Assembly (NCBI GenBank): GCA_964633715.1
Contig: CAZWHQ010000041.1
Span: 1-43,297 of the forward strand
DNA length: 43,297 bases
Source: JAUWVG01 sp964633715
GTDB taxonomy: Bacteria; Acidobacteriota; Aminicenantia; Aminicenantales; Aminicenantaceae
Reading direction: 5' to 3'
Shown in pieces: positions 8,441-17,409 of the stretch. The translations under genes were made by a program, and so were the position numbers. The notes beneath the pieces were generated by a model that saw only the letters and a list, made by a program, of their open reading frames with translations, ran no database searches and was not told the origin of the DNA. The stretch's first letter is position 1, and the number at the start of each line of letters is the position of its first letter.

Positions 8441-8983
8441 ATGACTGACGAACAGCTTTTAAAGAGCTGTCTTGAGGGGGAGGTGGATAAGTTTAGGCAG
8501 ATTGTGGACAAGTACAGAGGAAAAGTGACTGGTATGGCCATAAATATTTTAGGAAATAGAGAAGATGCAGAAGATGCCTGCCAGGAAACATTTATCAATG
8601 TCTTCCAGAATTTAGATAAATTCGACTTCGACAGGAATTTCAAAGATTGGCTTTTCACAATTGTCTATAACCGATGCATCGACAAAGTGAGAAAAAGAAA
8701 TCGATTTTATAATTTTTATAATAAAAAGAAAATTGAATATCATAGCCATCATAATTCTAATCATAAAATGAACCCGGAGAGTACACCCGCATTGTCTGAA
8801 AATCTTTTACAAAGATTGAGTCCTAAAGAACGGACGGCCATCTATCTTTGGGCCCATGAAGGGTATACGTCAGATGAGCTGGGAGTTGTGCTCAAGTGTT
8901 CTTCCAGTACGGCGAGGGTTCACATTTTTAAAGCCAGGAAGAAAATTAAAAAAATTTTGGAGAACGGTCATGATTCGCTGTAA
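8441..8983 (+). CDS. ECF-family RNA polymerase sigma factor
   Basis: A 180-residue sigma-70 factor of the ECF type. Region 2 is visible from LLKSCLEGEVDKF through REDAEDACQETFINVF (region 2.2) to FKDWLFTIVYNRCIDKVRK (region 2.4, -10 recognition). After a His-rich linker (HSHHNSNHK), region 4 runs from LSPKERTAIYLW through the helix-turn-helix YTSDELGVVLKCSSSTARVHIFKARKKIKK. The ATG at 8441 is preferred because it gives the usual MTDEQLL start, with GAGAG upstream as a weak SD. A TTG 5 codons earlier is possible. The stop overlaps the start of the anti-sigma gene, so the two are translationally coupled, and a double-TonB gene follows. It probably responds to an envelope or nutrient signal and may autoregulate the operon. 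Confidence 0.92.
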   Translation: MTDEQLLKSCLEGEVDKFRQIVDKYRGKVTGMAINILGNREDAEDACQETFINVFQNLDKFDFDRNFKDWLFTIVYNRCIDKVRKRNRFYNFYNKKKIEYHSHHNSNHKMNPESTPALSENLLQRLSPKERTAIYLWAHEGYTSDELGVVLKCSSSTARVHIFKARKKIKKILENGHDSL

Positions 8984-9437
8984 ACTTATTAATTTTTTAT
9001 TCCGTGTGTTTCCTGTTCGAGCCTTTCAAGGCTTCCTCATAAAGAATCACTCCGAAAAATGTTCTTATTGCCAGAGTTCACTGGCTAAGCGGGAAGAAAC
9101 TCGGTTGTTCATACCGAATGAAGAGAAAGCTAGTGAATTGGTCAACCTGTGGCCAGGAATCAATAAGACACTCTGTGAAGGCAGTCCTAAAAAAAATCGG
9201 ATATCCTTTCTTCCAAGATGGAGGTGGGCTTTGTCCGCAGCCGTTTTAACGATGTTTATCCTCTCAGGAGTTTTGTATCTCAACCGGACAAACAGCACAG
9301 AGTTGGCACTTCAGCAGGATTTAGACCAGTCGTTTAAAATCAACTACATTAAAATTGAAGAAAAGCCTGCCGCCCCCTATGTCTACGAGCCAAATGATTC
9401 AGAAATAATCCATGTGTGGGCAGAGATATTGCCATGA
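8970..9437 (+). CDS. Anti-sigma factor with ZAS-type zinc motif
   Basis: A 155-residue single-span membrane protein starting at an ATG inside the last codons of the ECF sigma gene (14-nt overlap), which suggests coupled translation. The N-terminal cytoplasmic part contains HSEKCSYC, the H-x3-C-x2-C half of a zinc-binding anti-sigma (ZAS) domain. One membrane helix follows (about residues 88-108, WALSAAVLTMFILSGVLYL), then a short extracytoplasmic tail. It most likely sequesters the adjacent sigma factor and releases it on an envelope signal sensed directly or through the neighbouring TonB-domain protein. The stop codon TGA overlaps the SD of the next gene. The family assignment rests on motif plus context. 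Confidence 0.8.
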   Translation: MIRCKLINFLFRVFPVRAFQGFLIKNHSEKCSYCQSSLAKREETRLFIPNEEKASELVNLWPGINKTLCEGSPKKNRISFLPRWRWALSAAVLTMFILSGVLYLNRTNSTELALQQDLDQSFKINYIKIEEKPAAPYVYEPNDSEIIHVWAEILP

Positions 9438-9448
9438 GGAGAATCACT

Positions 9449-10651
9449 ATGAAGGGAAAAAAAGTTTTTTATGTTTTGGTTGTGCTTTTTGGAGTATCCG
9501 TTCTAAGTGTGTTGGCCTCTGACACTCAAACCATTAAGCTGAGATTTTTTGAAGGGATAAAAGAAGGCATGGTTGATCCTCCGTCTTTTGTGACGTCTTC
9601 TTATCTTAATTCCACAACAGCGGCTCCTATAAGAACCAACTCTATCCTGTCAGAAGAGCAGGAACAATTAAAAAAAGTCTATAACTTGAAGGATGTGCGC
9701 CTGATCAGCGAAGCTGACTTAAAATTGGGTGCAAAGAAAAGGGATCAAATCAAACACACCTTCCGAATCAACGAAACGGAATATCTTGTTATCATTCACC
9801 AGTCAGTACGTAAACGGAAACGTCTGTACAAATTGGAAGTCTACGAACAATCCAAGGAAGACAAAAACAGTCTGCTCGACACGGAACTCCAGCTTCCCAA
9901 GGAAAAATCTGTTGTGTTTGGCTTTAACGATAAAGAGGAAAAACCTTACTTCCTGTCTCTTGGGATACCAAAACCGATCCTGGCCGTATCTGAGGGAATT
10001 GTCGTTGGAGGTGCCGGAGGTATCTCTATAGAGGAACTGGAGAGAGGCGCGGTTAAGGCTGTTGGAGAAATAAAACCGCCGCAACTTATCAATAAGGTGG
10101 AACCCATTTATCCTGAACTGGCCAAAAGAGCGAGGGTCGAAGGTGTTGTTATCCTCAATGTCCGAACCGATGAGGATGGACGGGTGGATCAAGTTAAAGT
10201 GGCCAATAGCAAAGACCCGAATTTAACCAGAGCCGCAATCGAAGCCGTCAAACAGTGGCGATATGAACCTTTTTATTCAAGAGGGAAACGATCTCCAATC
10301 CTTTTTACAGTCACAATCAGATTTCAACTTTCAAATGAACCGGATGATAAATACAGTGGGATAGAACAGGGAGAGGAAACGCTTCATATAAGGCCCGTGC
10401 TTATTTATCAAGTCGAGCCAATCTATCCTTTAAGGGCCCGCCGTGCGCAAATTGAAGGCGTCGTTATGATGAGAGTCAGGACCGATGTTAAAGGAAATGT
10501 TACCAGCGTTGAGGTTATCAAGAGTGACAGTACAATTCTCAACCAGGCTGCAATCGATGCCGTTAAACAGTGGAAATATCAGCCCATATACAGGAACGGA
10601 AATCCTATTCCCATTGTCACTATAGTGGGTGTAAAATTCAAGCTCGATTGA
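9449..10651 (+). CDS. Periplasmic protein with two tandem TonB C-terminal domains
   Basis: A 400-residue protein with a signal peptide or signal anchor (MKGKKVFYVLVVLFGVSVLSVLA), a ~180-residue region without clear homology, then two TonB C-terminal domains. The first (about 210-294) contains KVEPIYPELAKRARVEG, GRVDQVKV and AIEAVKQWRYEPF. The second (about 313-400) repeats the pattern as QVEPIYPLRARRAQIEG, GNVTSVEV and AIDAVKQWKYQPI. There is no Pro-rich spacer as in classical TonB, so energy transduction with ExbB/ExbD is doubtful; it may be a ligand- or receptor-contact module. AGGAG 7 nt upstream of 9449 decides the start over an upstream GTG and ATG. Third gene of the sigma/anti-sigma operon, so it is probably the signal partner or a regulon member. 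Confidence 0.85.
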   Translation: MKGKKVFYVLVVLFGVSVLSVLASDTQTIKLRFFEGIKEGMVDPPSFVTSSYLNSTTAAPIRTNSILSEEQEQLKKVYNLKDVRLISEADLKLGAKKRDQIKHTFRINETEYLVIIHQSVRKRKRLYKLEVYEQSKEDKNSLLDTELQLPKEKSVVFGFNDKEEKPYFLSLGIPKPILAVSEGIVVGGAGGISIEELERGAVKAVGEIKPPQLINKVEPIYPELAKRARVEGVVILNVRTDEDGRVDQVKVANSKDPNLTRAAIEAVKQWRYEPFYSRGKRSPILFTVTIRFQLSNEPDDKYSGIEQGEETLHIRPVLIYQVEPIYPLRARRAQIEGVVMMRVRTDVKGNVTSVEVIKSDSTILNQAAIDAVKQWKYQPIYRNGNPIPIVTIVGVKFKLD

Positions 10652-10669
10652 GGGATATAGAAATACCCT
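10651..10669. terminator. Hairpin between convergent genes
   Basis: AGGGATAT (10651-10658) pairs with ATACCCT (10663-10669) with one bulged A around the loop AGAA. The hairpin overlaps the stop codons of the convergent TonB-domain gene and the membrane-protein gene and is followed by AAAATTTT. It could be a weak bidirectional terminator, but there is no long T-tract. Confidence 0.35.
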
Positions 10670-11507
10670 AAAATTTTGGCCACAAAAAGGCGACTGTTTG
10701 GGGGACTTGATCTTCAATCTGAGTATAATCCAGTTCTGAACCCAGGAGACTGTGTGGAATCAGGAAAATCACTAACGTTACAATCGATGCCGCAAGAATC
10801 CATCCTTTGGCCTTCTTTCCTTTCCGCCCGGCAAAAACCGCAATAGCCCAGACTATCATGGCGATAAGTGTTTTGTTGTCTGTTAAGTCAAAACCAAAGG
10901 GGAATCCTGTCCACCATTCACCGAATGCAAACTTTTGAACCATTGGGCCAAGAATCATTCCTCCGGCAAACATAAGTCCTGCAGTCCAGAGAGTGAGTTC
11001 TCTCGTATTCCCTTCTTTTTGGAGAGCTTCAATCCCTGTTCGCGTGGAAAACAGCATAGCTGCAAATATAACAATGATATGCAGAATAAGGACAACATCT
11101 GGAACAACGTCTTTAAACCGGATGACCACCTCATCTTCTTCTGTCAGCGAAATTTCTTCATCTTGAAAAGTGAGAAAAACTTTATAGGTGAGTTTTCCTG
11201 CAGAAGGCTGTTGAGGAAGAGAGGCAGAAAGAGATCCATCTTCCCTTTTCATTGGAATATTTGTCCATGGATCATCGGTTTTAAATCTTTTGAATTGGAC
11301 ATATCCGCCGATTTCTGAGTCTGCAGCGTCAATTTTTATTTCGTAATCTCCGATGGTCTCATGAGTTGTTTCCAGAGTGAATGAGATGACCGAATCGCCG
11401 AGTTTCGTATTGCCATTTACAGCATAGGTTGGTCCGGTAACTCTCTGATAGACAGCGGATCCTGCCGTAATAACAAATGCCAATACCCATAAAAGCACTT
11501 TCTTCAT
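10668..11507 (-). CDS. Exported/membrane protein: beta-type N-terminal domain plus four membrane helices
   Basis: A 279-residue protein I cannot assign to a named family. The N-terminus has a hydrophobic signal or anchor helix. Residues ~25-125 look like an extracytoplasmic beta-sandwich (SFTLETTHETIGDYEIKI, then a KLTYKVFLTFQ strand pattern). Four hydrophobic helices follow near 135-153, 170-188, 210-225 and 235-251, separated by a loop rich in aromatic residues (FAFGEWWTGFPFGFDL). It converges on the double-TonB gene with only a small hairpin between them. The start is supported by GGAG about 8 nt upstream. The layout suggests an envelope sensor or electron-transfer-associated membrane protein, but there are no heme or metal motifs to support that. 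Confidence 0.75.
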   Translation of the reverse strand: MKKVLLWVLAFVITAGSAVYQRVTGPTYAVNGNTKLGDSVISFTLETTHETIGDYEIKIDAADSEIGGYVQFKRFKTDDPWTNIPMKREDGSLSASLPQQPSAGKLTYKVFLTFQDEEISLTEEDEVVIRFKDVVPDVVLILHIIVIFAAMLFSTRTGIEALQKEGNTRELTLWTAGLMFAGGMILGPMVQKFAFGEWWTGFPFGFDLTDNKTLIAMIVWAIAVFAGRKGKKAKGWILAASIVTLVIFLIPHSLLGSELDYTQIEDQVPQTVAFLWPKF

Positions 11508-11878
11508 TGTCTATTCTCCAACCAATCTAAAAAAATATTGAGAAAAATGGAAAGCCTAAATGTAGCAGTATTCCGCTTCTAAAGCAACCATATTTTCGTT
11601 TAGGCAAACGTCCCCATTTCCATGGTTCCAAGCACGAGTTCTCCTGAAGTAAAAAAAAAACCACACTTCACTTTCCGCCCTTCGTTCTCATCTCTTCTTT
11701 GTGAGATAAGCCATGTCCGCTCGTCCTCCCCGTGCAGATTTTTTCATCATGCCTTCCTCGTTCCCAGAACTCTCAAAAAATCACGAAAATGAAAATGCTT
11801 TTTGTACTCCTGAATAAAAAAAGGTTTTAGAAGTAGTTTGTAGTAGAATGAGCGCATCTATAAAGGGAAGGAGCGAGC
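11508..11878. other. Intergenic region, 371 bp
   Basis: Divergent upstream region of the membrane-protein gene (minus) and the lipoprotein gene (plus). It contains an A10 tract near 11650 and a weak ATCTC/GAGAT hairpin near 11690. I see no ORF with a ribosome binding site and no long repeat. A possible -10 (TAGAAT) lies shortly upstream of the lipoprotein start. Confidence 0.5.
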
Positions 11879-12355
11879 ATGAAAAAATTATTATGGATTC
11901 CAATAATTGTCATTATTTTTATTCTTTTTGCCTGCCAAAAAAAAGAAGAAAGCATGGCTCCTGTTGCACTACTGGTGGCCCAAAAAATGGATTCGGCTGT
12001 ATCACAGCTGTCACAGGGTGAGATAGCTGCTGGAATAGAGAGCTTGCTTGACACGATTATCCTTACAAATCCTGAAGGATTTATTTCTGAAGACTTTGAT
12101 TTAAAGATTCAGGAAGCGAAAAGAGAAATTCAAAACACAAATATGGTTGAAACACTGGATCTGATTAAAGAAGCCCGATTTTTACTTGGTTCTCAGGAGA
12201 TCGAACAAGAAAAAGCAGATGAAACAGGACCTACCCCTGTTGCAGACGCTGTAAAAACACTTATTTTAGCAGCAAAAGATCAATTTCAAGAGGGGAAGGC
12301 TGTTGATGGTGTCATATCCATACTGAATGCTCTTTTACTTTTCAAACCTCTTTAA
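11879..12355 (+). CDS. Small lipoprotein, helical
   Basis: A 158-residue predicted lipoprotein. The signal peptide MKKLLWIPIIVIIFILFAC ends in a lipobox-like LFAC, with the lipidated Cys followed by QKKEES. The mature part looks mostly alpha-helical, with two similar segments (QKMDSAVSQLSQGEIAAGIESLLDTI and AKDQFQEGKAVDGVISILNALLL pattern) that may be an internal duplication. Both follow an 'x-Leu-x-x-Gly-x-x-x-x-Gly-I-x-S-I/L-L' pattern reminiscent of helical hairpin repeats. No function can be named. AAGGAG lies 8 nt before the ATG. Its downstream neighbour, pirin, converges on it at 30 bp. Confidence 0.8.
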   Translation: MKKLLWIPIIVIIFILFACQKKEESMAPVALLVAQKMDSAVSQLSQGEIAAGIESLLDTIILTNPEGFISEDFDLKIQEAKREIQNTNMVETLDLIKEARFLLGSQEIEQEKADETGPTPVADAVKTLILAAKDQFQEGKAVDGVISILNALLLFKPL

Positions 12356-12384
12356 CATTAGTTTGGGAATAATCCAGGCAGGGA

Positions 12385-13236
12385 TCAATTTTTAATGAAT
12401 GTGCCGTTCCTGTATTCCTCAAACGCCAGGGCCAGTTCTTCTTCTGTATTCATCACGATGGGGCCGTGCCAGGCGACAGGGTCTCCGATGGGTTTACCTG
12501 AAATGAGCACAAATCGAAGAGTTTTGTCTAGGGCTTCGATACGGACTTTGGAACCGTCACTAAAAAGAACGGCGTGCTCGGCCTTTATTGTTTCCTTTTG
12601 ATCCGAGTCGAAATATCCTTCTCCATTAAGGACATAGGCCAAGGCCGTATGCCCAAATACAATGGAATGTTCGAATCTTTCTTGCGAAGGGATCTCAATA
12701 TCGAGGTATTCAGGATCACAGATAATATCCTTGACCGGACCTATATAATCCTTATAATTTCCTGAAATGACTTTAACTTTGACACCATTTTTTTCCTTAT
12801 ACTCAGGAATGGTTGCCGCGGAGACATCTCTATACCTGGGTTTTATCATTTTTTGATTCGATGGAAGATTCACCCAGAGTTGGAGTCCCCAAAGGAATCC
12901 TCCACTGTCTTTAGGCATTTCTTGATGGACGATTCCGCTGCCGGCTGTCATCCACTGCATGTCTCCTGCTCCGATGACACCCCTATTTCCCATGCTGTCA
13001 CCGTGTTCGACATTGCCTGAAATCATATATGTGACTGTTTCAATGCCCCGGTGGGGGTGCCAGGGAAAACCTGCGATAAAGTCATCCTTATTGTCTGAAT
13101 GGAAGTCATCCAGTAATAAAAAGGGATCAAAAGTCGGGACTTCACGGTGACCAAATACCCGTTTCAAATGAACTCCGGCTCCCTCAATCGTGGGGATAGC
13201 GGAGTAAATGTGACTGATTTTTCTTTCTTCACTCAT
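12385..13236 (-). CDS. Pirin family protein
   Basis: A 283-residue bicupin of the pirin family. The N-terminal cupin holds the metal-binding cluster HPHRGIETVTY (residues ~61-71) and a later GIVHQEM, equivalent to the two His plus His/Glu iron ligands of characterised pirins. The block FDPFLLLDDFHS just before is also typical. The second cupin is metal-free, as usual. Bacterial pirins include quercetin 2,3-dioxygenases (YhhW type), but most members have unknown substrates, so only the family is called. AAGGA precedes the ATG. There is no signal peptide, so it is cytoplasmic. It is divergent from the M14 peptidase gene. Confidence 0.93.
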   Translation of the reverse strand: MSEERKISHIYSAIPTIEGAGVHLKRVFGHREVPTFDPFLLLDDFHSDNKDDFIAGFPWHPHRGIETVTYMISGNVEHGDSMGNRGVIGAGDMQWMTAGSGIVHQEMPKDSGGFLWGLQLWVNLPSNQKMIKPRYRDVSAATIPEYKEKNGVKVKVISGNYKDYIGPVKDIICDPEYLDIEIPSQERFEHSIVFGHTALAYVLNGEGYFDSDQKETIKAEHAVLFSDGSKVRIEALDKTLRFVLISGKPIGDPVAWHGPIVMNTEEELALAFEEYRNGTFIKN

Positions 13237-13406
13237 TATTCATCCTTAAACCCTACAATTTCTATAATATAACTATTAGATAATTGTGTCAAGTCATGAG
13301 CCATGTCCTTCTTCATTCATAAAATAAATCTTGCAATCCGTACTTATTCCGATATATACAATAGAGACAATCTTCTATGACATTTTTTCAAATGAGGAGG
13401 GATAAT

Positions 13407-16376
13407 ATGTTAATTTCTTTGAGGCAAATACAATCAAAGAGACAATCAAGACTGAAGTTAATGCAAATTTCCGTTATAGGAGCAGCTTTATTTTTCCTGT
13501 TATTAACTCCGCTGAATGCTCAAAATCAGAAGCTTGATGAGGAATACACGGCTAAAATTAAGGAATTTACGACTGAACCTTTTTTTACATCGAAGTATGT
13601 GGATCATCTTCCATCCGCAGAGAATATCCCCACACCTTTAGACATCCTCGGCCATATAGCGGGTGCTCCCGATATCGTGAGTTATTCGCATGAAGTTTAC
13701 AAATACATGCTGGCTCTTGCCGATGCGTCGCCTAGAGTGGAGGTTCTGAAAATTGGAAAATCGGAGGAAGGCCGGGACATGATTCTGGTGGTCGTAGCGG
13801 ATGACGATACGATCGCCAACATCGATAAATATAAAAAAATCAATGCGATGCTTGCTGATCCAAGAAATATTAAGGACGAATCCGAAGCCGGCAAACTCAT
13901 ACAAGAAGGCAAACCCATGTACTGGGCGACAGGGGCCCTTCATTCGGGAGAGATCGGTTCGGCTGAAATGCTGATGGAGTTGGCCTACCGAATTGCTGTT
14001 GAGGATTCGGACTTCGTCAAAGCGATCCGGGAAAATATCATAGTGATGATCACTCCAGTCCTTGAGCCCGATGGCAGAGATAAAATTGTCGATCTCGCCA
14101 TGGCTCCCAGGAAAGATCCCGAGGCCATTATTGCCAGAAGTGCGGTCTATTGGGGAGCGTATGTCTCTCACGACAATAACAGGGATTATGTCGGCTTAGG
14201 GCTGAATCTTACAAACAATATCCTCCACACCTTTTATCAGTTTCATCCTCAGGTTCTGCACGATCTACACGAATCCATCTCCTACCTATACACATCCACA
14301 GGGACAGGACCTTACAATGCATGGGTGGATCCCATTCTGATCGAAGAGTGGCAGGAGTTGGCTCACAGGGAAGTGAGCGAGATGACGCTGATGGGAATGC
14401 CGGGTGTCTGGACCCACGGATTTTACGATGGATGGGCGCCAAATTACCTGTTTTATGTGGCCAATGGGCACAACTCCATCGGGCGGTTTTATGAAACCCA
14501 GTCTGCACGGAATGCAACCACATCAGTTGTACGCGCTTCCGAGTCGCGAGCTTGGTTCAGACCCAATCCGCCGCTCAGGGAAGCCGTCTGGTCCTATCGA
14601 AACAACATCAACTATCAGCAGACCGGTCTATTAATCGCCATGAACCACATGGGCACAAACGCCAAAAGGTTCTTGAGAAATTTTTATCTCAAGAGTCTGC
14701 GGTCGGTTAAAAAAGCCACTACCGAAGGTCCGGCAGCCTATGTCATTCCGGCGAACAATCCCAGACCGGCCCAGTCAGCATCACTTGCCCGCTTGCTGCA
14801 GAACCATGGTGTTGAAGTGCACAAGGCGACAAAGGAATTCAAGACCAAAGAAGGGACATTTGGTGAGGGCAGCATTGTCGTGAGACTGGACCAGCCCTAT
14901 TCCCGGATGGCCGACCTCCTTTTGGATAAGCAGTATTTTAACGTCAATGATCCCAGACCCTACGATGACGTGGGATGGACGGTTGGCCCCTTGTACAATG
15001 TGGAGACTATCCGGATCGAGGACACATCTGTGCTGACAGCTGAAATGGAGAAAGTGGAAGGTCCTTTGATGGCGAACGGCGGTGTGGAAAAGCTGACCGG
15101 TGGAAGAATTCAGGCGTATGTGATCAATCATGACGCTTCCAATTCACTGGCGAGTTTTCGTTTTGCTAAAAAAGACTTAAAAATCGAAGCAATGGAAGAA
15201 GAATTTGAAGTTGAAGACATGAAGTTCAATGCAGGATCATTTATCCTGAAAACCGCAGACAATTCAGATGATCTCGCAGGTCAGCTTGAAGAGGCGGGCC
15301 GCAACTATGAATTCACAGCTTTTTCAGTCTCAGAGGTTCCAGATATCCCCACTCATGTTTTGGATGTGCCCCGGATAGCCGTTATGCACACATGGCAGAA
15401 CACGCAGACAGAAGGATGGCTGAGAATGGGATTGGACAAGCTTCAGATTCCCTATGATTATATCTCTGTTCTCGATGTTCGTGACGAACCCAAACTGCGG
15501 GATAAATACGACGTGATTGTTTTTGGGCCTTCAAGAGGAGATGCCTTCAGTGTTGTCAATGGGCTCCCTATGACGGGAGATCCTATGCCCTGGAAAAAAA
15601 CCGAACTGACACCAAATATTGGAGTCCAGGATGAAACCGATGACATGCGCGGTGGCCTTGAATTGGAGGGTGTTTTTAATCTTTACAATTTCTTGAAACA
15701 GGGTGGATTGTTCATCACCATAACGAACAGCTCTTCAGTTCCCATTCAGTTTGGCATGGCTCAAGATCTTCGGATTAGACAAACACAGGATCTTTGGGCC
15801 CGGGGCGGTGTTTACAGCACCACATTCCGTGATAGAAAAAGTCCCATTGCCTATGGCTACGGCGAGGAGTTAGGCGTCAATTTTAATTCTTCACCTGTTT
15901 TCAGCTTCAGTTCTGGTGCGAACCGGGCTAGAGGGGCCTCATCTGCAGCTGTCAGAACTCCAGGGTCGACGACCGCTCGTCCTTCAGGAAGAGGCGGAGC
16001 TGATGAAAGAGATGTCATTCAAGGACGTTTGCAGAATATGGCGAAGGAAACAGTTGCAGAATTTCGGAAAGCTCAAAAAAAGGAAGCGTCTACAACTTCA
16101 ACAAGTGGAGCTCCAACAAGTCGAGCGGTCTCCCGCCGTCCAAGGATCGTCTTGGCATTTCAGAGTGATGTCAAAAAACTCTTGATAAGTGGTGGAATCA
16201 ATGGAGCCAGAGAACTGGCCGGATCTCCAGCTGTCGTTGACGCCAAAGTGGGTGAAGGACATGTTGTTATGTTCAGTATCAATCCATTCTGGAGAAATCA
16301 GACCCATGGATCCTATTTCCTTGTTTTTAACGCCATGATGAATTACAAAAATCTTGACGCTGGAAAATCTAACTGA
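13407..16376 (+). CDS. Large exported M14-family zinc carboxypeptidase
   Basis: A 989-residue exported metallopeptidase. After a signal peptide ending LNAQN, the M14 catalytic domain shows the zinc ligands HSGE (His ~179, Glu ~182 in TGALHSGEIGS), the substrate-binding NNRD (Arg ~259) and the third ligand His ~288 in LHDLHES. Residues from about 500 onward form additional domains of several hundred residues. One is an alpha/beta segment with a GGLFITITNSS-like turn that resembles a glutamine-amidotransferase-like fold. A Ser/Thr/Arg-rich low-complexity stretch near 850-910 interrupts the C-terminus. GAGGAGGG 6 nt upstream fixes the start at 13407 rather than the earlier in-frame ATG. Likely role: trimming of peptides outside the cytoplasm, together with the two S9 enzymes. 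Confidence 0.92.
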   Translation: MLISLRQIQSKRQSRLKLMQISVIGAALFFLLLTPLNAQNQKLDEEYTAKIKEFTTEPFFTSKYVDHLPSAENIPTPLDILGHIAGAPDIVSYSHEVYKYMLALADASPRVEVLKIGKSEEGRDMILVVVADDDTIANIDKYKKINAMLADPRNIKDESEAGKLIQEGKPMYWATGALHSGEIGSAEMLMELAYRIAVEDSDFVKAIRENIIVMITPVLEPDGRDKIVDLAMAPRKDPEAIIARSAVYWGAYVSHDNNRDYVGLGLNLTNNILHTFYQFHPQVLHDLHESISYLYTSTGTGPYNAWVDPILIEEWQELAHREVSEMTLMGMPGVWTHGFYDGWAPNYLFYVANGHNSIGRFYETQSARNATTSVVRASESRAWFRPNPPLREAVWSYRNNINYQQTGLLIAMNHMGTNAKRFLRNFYLKSLRSVKKATTEGPAAYVIPANNPRPAQSASLARLLQNHGVEVHKATKEFKTKEGTFGEGSIVVRLDQPYSRMADLLLDKQYFNVNDPRPYDDVGWTVGPLYNVETIRIEDTSVLTAEMEKVEGPLMANGGVEKLTGGRIQAYVINHDASNSLASFRFAKKDLKIEAMEEEFEVEDMKFNAGSFILKTADNSDDLAGQLEEAGRNYEFTAFSVSEVPDIPTHVLDVPRIAVMHTWQNTQTEGWLRMGLDKLQIPYDYISVLDVRDEPKLRDKYDVIVFGPSRGDAFSVVNGLPMTGDPMPWKKTELTPNIGVQDETDDMRGGLELEGVFNLYNFLKQGGLFITITNSSSVPIQFGMAQDLRIRQTQDLWARGGVYSTTFRDRKSPIAYGYGEELGVNFNSSPVFSFSSGANRARGASSAAVRTPGSTTARPSGRGGADERDVIQGRLQNMAKETVAEFRKAQKKEASTTSTSGAPTSRAVSRRPRIVLAFQSDVKKLLISGGINGARELAGSPAVVDAKVGEGHVVMFSINPFWRNQTHGSYFLVFNAMMNYKNLDAGKSN

Positions 16377-16387
16377 CGAAGAAGGAG

Positions 16388-16996
16388 TTAGCAGGCTCTT
16401 TTAAAGCCCATTTTTCTGAGGACGGTCCGAATTCTTGTCTCAGAACAGAATGTATTAAAAAGTAGTTCTGATCTGGTCCATCCTTTTTGACTCCATCTCT
16501 CTCTAAATCGTGGTTCGGGCCAGACTTTTTCCGGATTAAAATCGATACATTCGACAGGCCAAATCTGTCCTGTGCGATCGGGCTCAGACCAACCAAACTC
16601 TATCTCATGCCCACATCCGCCACAGGACACGTGCAATTCGACACTCTCTTCAGATAACTCTCTTCTCTCAATATGGGTTGTCCATTTTTGTTTATCGATT
16701 TCGTAAATAAAAAAACACTTGCAGCATAACAGCTCAAAATCTGAATCCACTTCCTTTCGATCGATGAGATTGTTTTTGTGGACAAATTCCCATTGATGTT
16801 TTTGATCGAGATAACCATAGTCTTCATAGAGTTTTTCAAGAAAAATTGACTGGATGGCTGCGATTCCGTTTGAGGACGTTGGGCATTTACAGGGCAGAAT
16901 GCTTTTGTGATCTTCTAAGACAGTGTAAAGGCTTGCGATGAGAATGTCATGAGAGCTGCATTTTTTACAGGTGAATAAATACTCTTTGTCTATCAC
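16388..16996 (-). CDS. Cysteine-rich zinc-ribbon-like protein of unknown function
   Basis: A ~202-residue cytoplasmic protein with four paired-cysteine motifs: CKKC near the N-terminus, CKC, CCKC in the middle and CGGC at about residue 125. These suggest one or two zinc ribbons. The C-terminal part (WSEPDRTGQIWPVECIDFNP...) has many Trp and acidic residues. I do not recognise the family. GTG at 16996 is preferred as start because GGAGG lies 5 nt upstream; the alternative is a TTG four codons earlier, overlapping that SD. The gene is convergent with the M14 peptidase, 11 bp apart. Confidence 0.65.
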   Translation of the reverse strand: MIDKEYLFTCKKCSSHDILIASLYTVLEDHKSILPCKCPTSSNGIAAIQSIFLEKLYEDYGYLDQKHQWEFVHKNNLIDRKEVDSDFELLCCKCFFIYEIDKQKWTTHIERRELSEESVELHVSCGGCGHEIEFGWSEPDRTGQIWPVECIDFNPEKVWPEPRFRERWSQKGWTRSELLFNTFCSETRIRTVLRKMGFKRAC

Positions 16997-17108
16997 GGCG
17001 TCCTCCAAAAACTGTACAAAAATTCATCACTTTTAATTAGTCGCATACTCCTGGAATATGTTGAAATAATTGAGAAAGGCGGATTAAATTATAAAGAGAG
17101 TGGCGGTT

Positions 17109-17282
17109 TTATTTATCGACAAATTTGGCCATAAGTTCTCCTGTCTGGGCATAATAAGCCAAAATATGGGCATTTATATTTGCCTGTTCTCTCGAATAGA
17201 CGTTTCCAAATGAACAGGCAACGGCATATTCCATGTCTTCTCCCGAGGTGCTTTGCGTGGCTCGATAGGCATACCGTGTCAT
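17109..17282 (-). CDS. Possible small protein, 57 aa
   Basis: An ORF beginning MTRYAYRATQSTSGEDMEYA and ending LMAKFVDK with balanced composition. Its codons look like a real protein, more so than the overlapping 68-codon frame. No signal peptide or known motif is visible. The only purine-rich stretch (AAGAGGG) abuts the ATG, so the translation signal is poor. It lies alone in a 400-bp gap between the zinc-ribbon gene and the barrel gene. It may be a short gene or the remaining C-terminus of a larger one. Confidence 0.35.
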   Translation of the reverse strand: MTRYAYRATQSTSGEDMEYAVACSFGNVYSREQANINAHILAYYAQTGELMAKFVDK

Positions 17283-17409
17283 CCCTCTTGTTGGAGCTAG
17301 AGTTTCTATGACCGTTCACTCCCCATGTTTGTCAAATACCTTGACACTCGGTTTTGATAGCAACGTTTTATTGCAGAATGGAGTATAATTAACAAAGAGA
17401 AAGAAATAA

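Noticed and set aside
11590..11615. An additional copy of the dispersed repeat (GTTTAGGCAAA)
   Set aside because: Only 11 bases match and the flanks do not align.
17113..17319. A 68-codon minus-strand frame starting MNGHRN
   Set aside because: Its Cys/Arg-rich, low-quality composition fits a shadow of the better frame at 17109-17282.
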